Part shown: positions 53,562-61,754 of the stretch, one piece after another
How the letters are laid out: every line of letters starts with the position of its first letter
Numbering within the stretch: position 1 is the stretch's first letter
Assembly (NCBI RefSeq): GCF_037392515.1
Contig: NC_090281.1
Coordinates: 55,902,753-55,966,752 of the forward strand
DNA: 64,000 nucleotides
Reading direction: 5' to 3'
Source of the DNA: Haliotis asinina
Lineage: Eukaryota; Mollusca; Gastropoda; Lepetellida; Haliotidae
Position numbers and translations under genes: made by a program
Notes under the pieces: generated by a model
Database searches by the model: none
Seen by the model: the letters and a program-made list of their open reading frames with translations, nothing else
What the model was told of the DNA's origin: nothing

Positions 53562-56036
53562 ATGGATGTAAAAGTATTGATGTGTTTGCTCCTCATGAAG
53601 GGTGTGACATGTAATCGCCTTGTCAATGGCTGTCACACAAGCTATAGCGCAGCCTATAAAGGGAAGGTCACCAACTGTCAAAAGCAGAATCTCACTCAAG
53701 TGCCATTAGATCTTCCCAAGGACATCGTGCTTTTGGATTTGGAAGATAATCTACTCACCAGTATACCCAACAACAGTTTTATCACTTTAGCGAAGCTGAG
53801 ATTCTTATTCCTCAGCCACAATCCGTTAACAGAACTGCAGAGAGAAGCTTTCAGAGGTCTGGATAAACTCGAAACCTTGGAAATGTCTTGTGACACACTT
53901 TCATTGGATGTAACAACGTACCCAAATGGGCTGTTCCAGCATCTAGTCCATCTAAAGAAACTGTTTCTCATAGGAAGTATAAATGGTGACGCACGATTTC
54001 CAACTCAGATTGTAGAAGGCCTAAGCAACCTAGAAGAGCTACACATAAACTCTTGGCCTGAAGGCGGACACTGGCCTCAATTACAAGTAAAAGACACACT
54101 CACATTTCTGGACATCAACACCCTTGGAGTACCTTTTCTTAGAAACACAACATTTCACGCTTTGCATGATATTCCAATTAACATATTTTGGGTAAGTGGA
54201 CATCTAGCAAGCATAGAAACAGGAACATTTTGTCCCTTTATGAACCTATCCAAGCTACGGTTGTCTACTGCGTATGGAAGTTCAATCAAGTTGGTCTCTA
54301 TAACAAGAGGACTTCAGTGTTTGGCTGGGAGAAGAATGGAGGAAATAATACTATCTCGAGTTGTAACCACAGGAGAAAGCTGTGTGACCCTAACACAGGA
54401 AATGTTTAGATATCTTGCAGATATATGTGTAAAGAAGGTAGAGTTGTCAGACAATAAGATTACGCAAGTTGATGCTAATGCCATAACTAATTCCACCTTT
54501 TTCAGATGTATTGAATATCTGGACTTATCCAAAAACATGATTAATGGGGACCTGATCAAACCTGTTGTCACTAACGTGCACTTTATGGAAAACCTTAAAT
54601 ATATCGATGTTTCTCAAATCCATAGAATGAGCAGTTCTCCCAGTCACAAATATAATATTACAACACGAGGAGGTTTTTATATCCCAATACCTCCCAATCT
54701 CAGTTACCTGAACATCAGCGGTGTTTTCAAGGATACCATTGTGAATGTTGATGTAACACTGACACAAAGCGATCATTTGTCTGTGTTAGACTTTTCAAGA
54801 AATGATATTTTAGACATCCCTGCATATGTAGAATGTTGTAAAAACCTGAAGCTTTTGGACATATCGCACATGAAGATCCAACAGAATGTATTCAACAACA
54901 CCAACATGGTGACGAATCTGGAAACATTGCTTGTTCACGATGTGACGTCAGATGATGACATGTTTGTGTCACCAACTGAACCCTTCTTCCATGTCATGCC
55001 CAAACTAAAAAGACTTGATTTGTCTGGCAATAATCTACAACTTATCAACAAAAATACTTTTAGCAACTTTTAGAAACTGGAACATCTTTCTCTTGCAAGA
55101 AACCGACTAAATGACCTTTCGGATGAAATCCTGACAATGGTTTGGCTCAAACATTTGGATGTGACATCGAATTCCCTCTCAGTCATCAGTACGTACCAAC
55201 AGACCTTGCTTGATGACATCGTTGTGAATAACGGCTCCTTCTACCTCTACATGGCAGGCAACATCTTCAGCTGCAGCTGTGGAACCCTTCACTTCATACA
55301 GTGGTTACAAGAAACTGATGTTACTTTAGATGACCATGGCAACTACAGCTGTATCCTTGGTGATGGAACGTTGTCTGATACAGCTACATTTTATGCCAGA
55401 AGGACATTCCAGTGGAGAACATGTGTTGGTCAGTTCTGGTTGTCCGTGGCCATAATAGGAAGCCTGATTACGCTGTTGTCTTTGCTTGTAGCCTTTCTCG
55501 TCAAGAAATATTTGCCCAAAATAGAGCATCATGTGTTACAGGTGCTTGGTTATAACTTGGGAGGCCGACCAAAAAGGGAGGGTTTTGATTATGACGCCTA
55601 CATATGCTATGAAAGTTCTCAGTACGATTGGCCTTGTCACTGTTTGTTCAAGGAGCTCCCCCAAGTCTCCCCAGGTATACGACTGTACCTGCCCGATCTG
55701 CATGACCCTGTGGGATGTTCCCAGGCAGAAGTGACCATTGATGCCTTATCGAGAAGCTGGAAAATTGTTATCGTGCTTACAGAGAACTTTCTGAAGGACG
55801 AGTGGATACACTTTACTGTCCTGTCCACTGTGAGAGTATTGTCCGTGAACAACGCAATATCGGATCGAATTCTGCTTCTTTACAGGGATATGTCGTCGGC
55901 AGCAAGAGCTCGAGTTCCTCATCTTCTCCTCAACGTGGTTTCAGAGGAACATATTCTGGATGTGGAGGATAGGCCTCAATTCTGGACACATCTGTGTGAG
56001 CTCATCCTTAGCGATAAACCCACAGCTATATTTTAA
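53562..56036 (+). pseudogene. Toll-like receptor C, full length but with one in-frame stop
   Basis: One uninterrupted frame of 825 codons counting the terminal stop, apart from TAG at 55071-55073 (codon 504), where receptors A and B have CAG (Gln) in ANCF/SNFQ context. Everything else is intact: signal peptide (MDVKVLMCLLLMKGVTCN), leucine-rich repeats, C-terminal cap FSCSCGTL, transmembrane helix, and TIR domain with YDAYICYE, LHDPVG and FW. As read, the product would be a 503-residue secreted ectodomain without membrane anchor or TIR. It could be a new pseudogene, a null allele, a soluble decoy, or a sequencing error. I label it pseudogene with that caution. Confidence 0.85.
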
Positions 56037-56039
56037 AGT

Positions 56040-56782
56040 ATACCAGTTTTAGTCAGTTAGTCAGAATATAGACATGTTTGTATATTCTCTGAGTTAAGGT
56101 TGTATTATCTCAGTCTAAGCCACAGTGATGTCACTATAAATGAAATATCTGCAGTTTATTGTCATGACCATCAGCACAGCCTGGTCAGCTGCATGATTTG
56201 AATCAAGCCTGATCAACCTAAGACTATGACCAAGTGAGCATGGAAGTAAACATGTTGGATGAGGTGCTGGATAGTGCAGGCTGGCCATACATGCATCGTA
56301 ATATGATAAAGGACAGTCTGACAGTCAGTAGTATACAGGCATTGAATTCTTAACGTAACTGGACTTGACCGTCGGACAGACAGGTGACAGCAATTCAAGA
56401 CAAGTGGGCTGACGATCGCCTCGGCGATGCTGCCTGCCGTTGCTGCACTATAATGTAATTGCATATTTAGACGACGAAGTGTTGTGGACCCCGTGATGGA
56501 CTTCAGTGTTTAAGAGACAGATTGGATGAGGGACATTGGATGAGTGACTGTGTTGGGCACCTTGACTCAAATATGTATAAGAGAAGTAGTGTTTCATGGC
56601 GTAAGAACTTATCTTCAAAATATTCCTTCTTCTAAAGTGTTGTATTCATCTGATTTTTTAAAACAAAACATGCAGATATGGAAACTGTTCCGAAAAAGTT
56701 TTCGTGTACGTTCGTTGAATGGCGCAAAAATGACAGTCGGTCAAGTCACAGTGCAAATGATTCTGCAAACAACTGGGAAAGT
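56040..56782. other. 3' flank of receptor C, no gene seen
   Basis: Unlike the flanks of A and B, so the B/C duplication seems to end close to the stop codon. Confidence 0.55.
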
Positions 56783-56942
56783 GGGGTAGCCTAGTAGCTA
56801 AAGTGTTCGCTCATCACGGCGATGACCCAGGTTCGATCTCCCCATGGGAATAATGTGCGAAGCCTATTTCTTCTGTCCTCCGCCGTGATATTGCTGGAAT
56901 TTTGCTAAAAACGGAGAAACATGTACTCTCTCACTCTCTCTG
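56783..56942 (+). mobile_element. SINE-A copy
   Basis: TGGGGTAGCCTAGTAGCTAA head, AGTGTTCGCTCATCACGG, box B variant GGTTCGATCTCC, CCGCCGTGATATTGCTGGAA, ACTCTCTCACTCTC tail. Confidence 0.85.
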
Positions 56943-58320
56943 CAAAGTTTATGCGTTAGGGAGTGATGAGAAACTTCCAGTATGGTATAATTTTGAGATT
57001 TATATTGTTTAGAATCAAGATTTCACTTTAGCAATAATGTCTCCATTTCTTTATACAATAACATTAGTGATATTTAAATTGATTTCAAATCCCCATCTGT
57101 TACTGAAAGACTGGGGCACATTTAACTGTCTTTGTAACCCTGAAACGGTATAACAGAAAAATGTAACATCATCGGAAAACAAAGGAAACCTTGTATCATA
57201 CACATACATACTGTGGTCACATAAGTAGTGTTCTACGTCCTGCTAGCCGGACATTTTCCTATGGAGATTTAACATTGGATTTACTACCTCGGCAAATGAA
57301 GCGGAACGACCGACCCGACCCCCTCGTTGACCCCCTTTTTGTCGTACACCGAAATCTCTGAATGAGGTAACCAGGCAACCGCGGACGACAGCCCAAGCAC
57401 GCGAGGGCGCCAAAAGTTACTACCTCGCCAAATGGAGCGGAACGACCCGACCCCGGTGCAACGTGATGTGCTCGAAAGAATATTGTGCGAAATTGCACTA
57501 GTGCTATAAATATTTTGTCATACAAGGGAGCCTATAGCTACATAGAGTGGGAGAAGAAAATCCGGGTTACAGGCCGGGAAAGCCACGAGCCTCAACTGAT
57601 GTGGCTCTCCCGGCAATAGTTACGGCGGCGTGAACATGGAATGTGGCTCTCCCGGTTATGTTGTCAAAACATGCTTGGTGATTCAAACCCGTTTCCGTAT
57701 TTAACAAAGCAAGACATGTTTTCTCATGATTTTATTCAGATTACAACATGTTTTGTTTCTATAATTAGCACCACACTATATACTAATAGGTATATTATAT
57801 ACAATACTAACACATGATGAAAAGCACATAAGCAGTGTCTCCTCACATATAAGAAGTGTACCAAAGGTGAGGTATTCAAACTGCAATGCAGTTTCCATTA
57901 GCAGAACGTATATGAGCCATTCTCAAAAGCTGCAGCTGTTTGATGTACAAAAGTCAACATAACTCATATACAAAATAATCAATCTCTATTTTCACAAATG
58001 GCAAGCTACATTACAGTTCCAAATGCAAAGAGAAACACATATATTTGGAAAATTGTTTCTTTTGTTAACTGATGTTACCGATACAAAATACTCGCAAATG
58101 TTTACCTTTCAACCTACTGATCAGAAAGGTTTATCAGTATCCTAACACCGACATATCACCACCACCCACCCTAGGCCTACCCCATCCCACACCCTCTCCG
58201 TCACACAGCAGCACACATGCGCTCTGTACCATACATGTCGCTCTGGCCAATACAACCATTATTTGAACCTTTTAAACAGTCACGTATACGCGTATGTCAA
58301 GGAAGGCACGGACGTTTGTG
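56943..58320. other. No gene seen; short GC-rich repeated motifs
   Basis: Two related motifs (CTACCTCGGCAAATGAAGCG at 57284 and CTACCTCGCCAAATGGAGCG at 57421) and several GTGGCTCTCCCGG motifs (57600-57660). The latter recur as GTGGCCTTACCGGC and GTCTTTCCCGGCC near 59030-59150. Confidence 0.5.
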
Positions 58321-58324
58321 CGGC

Positions 58325-58462
58325 CTTTAAACCCCGACAAGTCTTAAGTCCACAATGAACATGAATAATCATTAGTGGGCGGGACTTATGTGCATGGTCA
58401 CATATGAGCAACAACAGTTTCCGTTGAACTAAGGATAGAATGCATGTCGGGGTTTAAGGGCT
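58325..58462. mobile_element. Possible small MITE with TTAA ends
   Basis: TTTAAACCCCGACA at the left and its complement TGTCGGGGTTTAA at the right enclose about 110 bp with further imperfect pairing (CTTAAGTCC against GGATAG/CTAAGG side). TTAA at both ends suggests a TTAA-targeting transposon, or just a hairpin. Confidence 0.45.
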
Positions 58463-59800
58463 CAACAGACGTTAACAGCCTTGCTCAATCATGGGTATCA
58501 CTTCAGCAATGTTCCTATTTATCTCATTACATTATGACATAGTCGGACGCGCTAACGGACACGACGTGACAGTTGTATTACAGAACTATTGAAATAAATG
58601 CTAAAGCAGTATCAATCTTGTTATAAACCATTTACCCACTACCAACCATTTACGCGTGGACTAAATGTATAACAAACCTCACCCTTATCATACGAAATTT
58701 CAAATGTATTGAAATGCATGTCCTACAATCACAACATTTACATATGTTACACATACTGGAAACGAAATGACAACAATGGTCAGATTTACACACCTGTGAA
58801 ATGCATGTAAATGCAGAGATGATTGTTCGTTTATTTTAACACTGCTTTAAGTGTGTGTAAATCTGAAAGCGAGGTGATACGTAGATTTCGAACGTTGTTC
58901 ATATGGCCGCCGGATGTCACGTACATTTTCTAACATTAGTAAATTTGAGTAATACAGTCATTTTGTGCAGTGTTATAGACAAACAAGGATGGTTCTGTGT
59001 CAATTAAAGTGGGGACGCTATTTTACCGGTTACGATAATCCATTAATTGATTAACGTATTGGAAATGTGGCTTTACCGGCTACAGCCATATAATTGAAAC
59101 GTGGCCTTACCGGCAATAGTTATTTTTAAAATGTGTCTTTCCCGGCCACGGGAATGTCTCGGGTCGTTACGTAACCAGTGTAGCCAACATGGTGGCAGCG
59201 AAGTATTTAAGATTGAGCCTGGTTTATTTTCAACAGCCGATTAAGTTGAGTGTTGTAACAGCTGAAATCCTACCTGTTAGAAGATAGGTTTGTCACAGTC
59301 AGTTTTGTCAAATAATTGGTATTAGTGTCCGTGTTAGGACAGTAGATTTGTAGTAAAGTTTCAAGTCGGTATGTTATAGCTCACTGGCTTCTATTCTCGA
59401 TTCACCGCGAAGATAAATTAATGTGCCGATAAAAACTTCTTTCACACATTCGTTTAATTTTTAGAAGGAAAACATACCTTTAGTTGAAAGGTATTTGCAA
59501 GTAATAGTGACAGTTTAATGACCTAAAACAGTGTTAGGGTGTAACTGAGGTGTGTGAAAAATATGACATTTCGCCGATCTGTTCTGATCCGCCATTGAGA
59601 TGCTACACGCCATTATTTAGTGTTTCTAGTTATTTCCTCAAAAACATCTTTCACATACACCTTTAATTCTTATGAGGGGAATATACCATCAGGTGAAATG
59701 TGTTTACAAGTAGTAGTGATAGTTTCATAATCTAAAACAAAATGTTAGGGTGTATTTGAGGTGTGTGAAAAATATGACACATCGGCGATCTGATCTGATC
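58463..59800. other. No gene seen
   Basis: AT-rich. Two versions of a segment with GTGTGTGAAAAATATGACA and AACATACCTTTAGTTGAAAG/AATATACCATCAGGTGAAAT (about 59465-59580 and 59650-59780) show a local duplication just before the LINE. Confidence 0.5.
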
Positions 59801-60458
59801 CGTGATGCTTGTGATGCTTGAGGGTTATAGTTCCATAACTTCTTTCTTTCTTGTTGATCTTGGCACCCATGAAGAGCCACCTCCTCGTGGTGGGTGCTGG
59901 GTAACGCTAAGTGCTCTTCTCCCGTGTGGACCCGGGACAGAATGTGTCCACAGCACCCCGTTGCTTGTCGTAAGAGGCGACTAAATTGGGCAACCTGTTT
60001 GCCGTGGGTTGCGTCCCGTGTCGGTGGAGGACGGGATCCTGGTGGTTGAGGGCAGTTGGGCTTTTAACTGTGTTCCATTTGCCCAACACACCACTTCGGC
60101 CCTTACTTCACCTAGACGGGTGGTTGAATGGGCCCGATTCAACCAATCGGCTGGTCATGCCAAGCCCTGTGCATAGACTACATGTGTGTCATTGCAGAAA
60201 TCTCATTTGGAATTATTTTGAAGTTTGGTCTTGGCACTATTGTTAATCTGTAAATTTAAGTATTGTGCATTATGATCATATGAACTTTGCCTAGAGTCTT
60301 GTGCCAGAAGGCGATGGCTCAAGGGCCAATCTGGTAGATTAATTTCTTATAATTCTTCTACTAGAGTATATCATCCGGGTATCCTTGGTGCTGCAGGCTG
60401 GAGGCCCGCTTGCTTTAGCATTGTCCTTGTGATACTCCGTGGTGGGTGGGGAGCTCGG

Positions 60459-61754
60459 ATGATGAACCAAATTAAACTAACCATGGCTTATGAAATTCCA
60501 CCCAAGAAAACAAAACGTTTACTTGAAACTGACCCTTATGATTCTGACCATAGACCATTGATTGAGTATTGGCCGCGTTTCGTTGTGATGGAGACTCCTG
60601 ACAAAACACCTTTAAAGCTTAACCCCTTTGCTGTCTCCAAAGGTATTCAAGGTATTGCTGGAGATGTGAAAAATATTAGACGATTACGTTCGGGTGCACT
60701 ATTAGTTGAATGTAGTAGAAAACAACAATCCACCAACCTGATGAACATCAAATCTTTCGTGGGCATTCCCGTCACAGTGTCTGCTCACAAAACCCTGAAC
60801 ACAAGCAAAGGTATCGTTAGGGATCGAGACCGATTGTTTGACGATATGTCGGAACTTGATATAGGATCAGAAATGAAGGATCAAGGTGTACTCCACGTCA
60901 AGCGCTTTTCAACCCGAAGAAACAACGAAACCATCAAAACCAATACGTATCTGTTTACGTTTTCCTCTCCAAATGCACCCAAATCAGTGAAGGCAGGCTA
61001 CTCTAATATTCAGGTCGATACATACATCCCCAACCCTCTCAGGTGTTTTAAATGCCAGAAATATGGACACGGTGTATCTACCTGCACATTGTCTGTTGTG
61101 TGTGCTCACTGTGGTGAGAAGACACACACAACAGAAGATTGTGACACTGACTTTAGAAAATGCACCAACTGCTCAGGCGACCATTCATCTTCATCAAAAC
61201 AGTGCCCAATATGGAAAGAGCAAATGGAAATAAACAGAATAAAATATACCCAAAACATCTCTTTTTCTGAAGCAAAAAAACTGGTGAAGAGATCTGACCT
61301 TACAGAAAGTTACGCTACAGTCGCAAAACCACCATCTGAGTCCAGATCTAAAATAACAAAATCATCTACAGGCTGCCAAACTATCTTGACTTGGGTCAAC
61401 TGTGATTCTCCACAGCTTTTATCCCCTACTACGTCATCTCAGACTGAGGAATCACTTCCTAGTACCTCAAAGTCGTCTTCTGATCACAAATCATCATCTC
61501 AGTCACACTCAAAGTCTCAATCCACAGCTGATAGTCAACAAACTGTGAAAAATAAATCGAAGCCAAAGCCTGATGCTTCAAAACAACAAAGTGGCAGAGC
61601 TCCTAAAGGGTCACAGAACAAAATTCAATTGTTCAATAAATACGGGTCTCTTGAAGACATGGACGTTTCTGAAAACGTCCATTCTAGGGCACATAGCTTG
61701 TCGCCCTCTAAAAGAGTGCGGGGTAGATCCCCAATAAATCCCCCCAAAAGATAG
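60459..61754 (+). CDS. LINE ORF1: gag-like RNA-binding protein with three zinc knuckles
   Basis: 431 codons from ATG 60459 (MMNQIKLTMAYEIPPKKTKR); an in-frame GTG lies 10 codons upstream, but ATG is preferred. The N-terminal part (about residues 35-150) resembles the RNA-recognition-like region of Jockey-type ORF1 proteins. Knuckles follow: CFKCQKYGHGVSTC, CAHCGEKTHTTEDC and CTNCSGDHSSSSKQC. The last 160 residues are Ser/Lys-rich and probably disordered (TESYATVAKPP, SPSKRVRGRSP). The protein coats the LINE RNA and acts as a chaperone in retrotransposition. Its stop overlaps the start of ORF2's open frame by about 28 bases. Confidence 0.92.
   Translation: MMNQIKLTMAYEIPPKKTKRLLETDPYDSDHRPLIEYWPRFVVMETPDKTPLKLNPFAVSKGIQGIAGDVKNIRRLRSGALLVECSRKQQSTNLMNIKSFVGIPVTVSAHKTLNTSKGIVRDRDRLFDDMSELDIGSEMKDQGVLHVKRFSTRRNNETIKTNTYLFTFSSPNAPKSVKAGYSNIQVDTYIPNPLRCFKCQKYGHGVSTCTLSVVCAHCGEKTHTTEDCDTDFRKCTNCSGDHSSSSKQCPIWKEQMEINRIKYTQNISFSEAKKLVKRSDLTESYATVAKPPSESRSKITKSSTGCQTILTWVNCDSPQLLSPTTSSQTEESLPSTSKSSSDHKSSSQSHSKSQSTADSQQTVKNKSKPKPDASKQQSGRAPKGSQNKIQLFNKYGSLEDMDVSENVHSRAHSLSPSKRVRGRSPINPPKR

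Noticed and set aside
57259-57525. 88-codon minus-strand Arg/Gly-rich ORF
   Set aside because: Lies in GC-rich repeated motifs; no family resemblance or start context.
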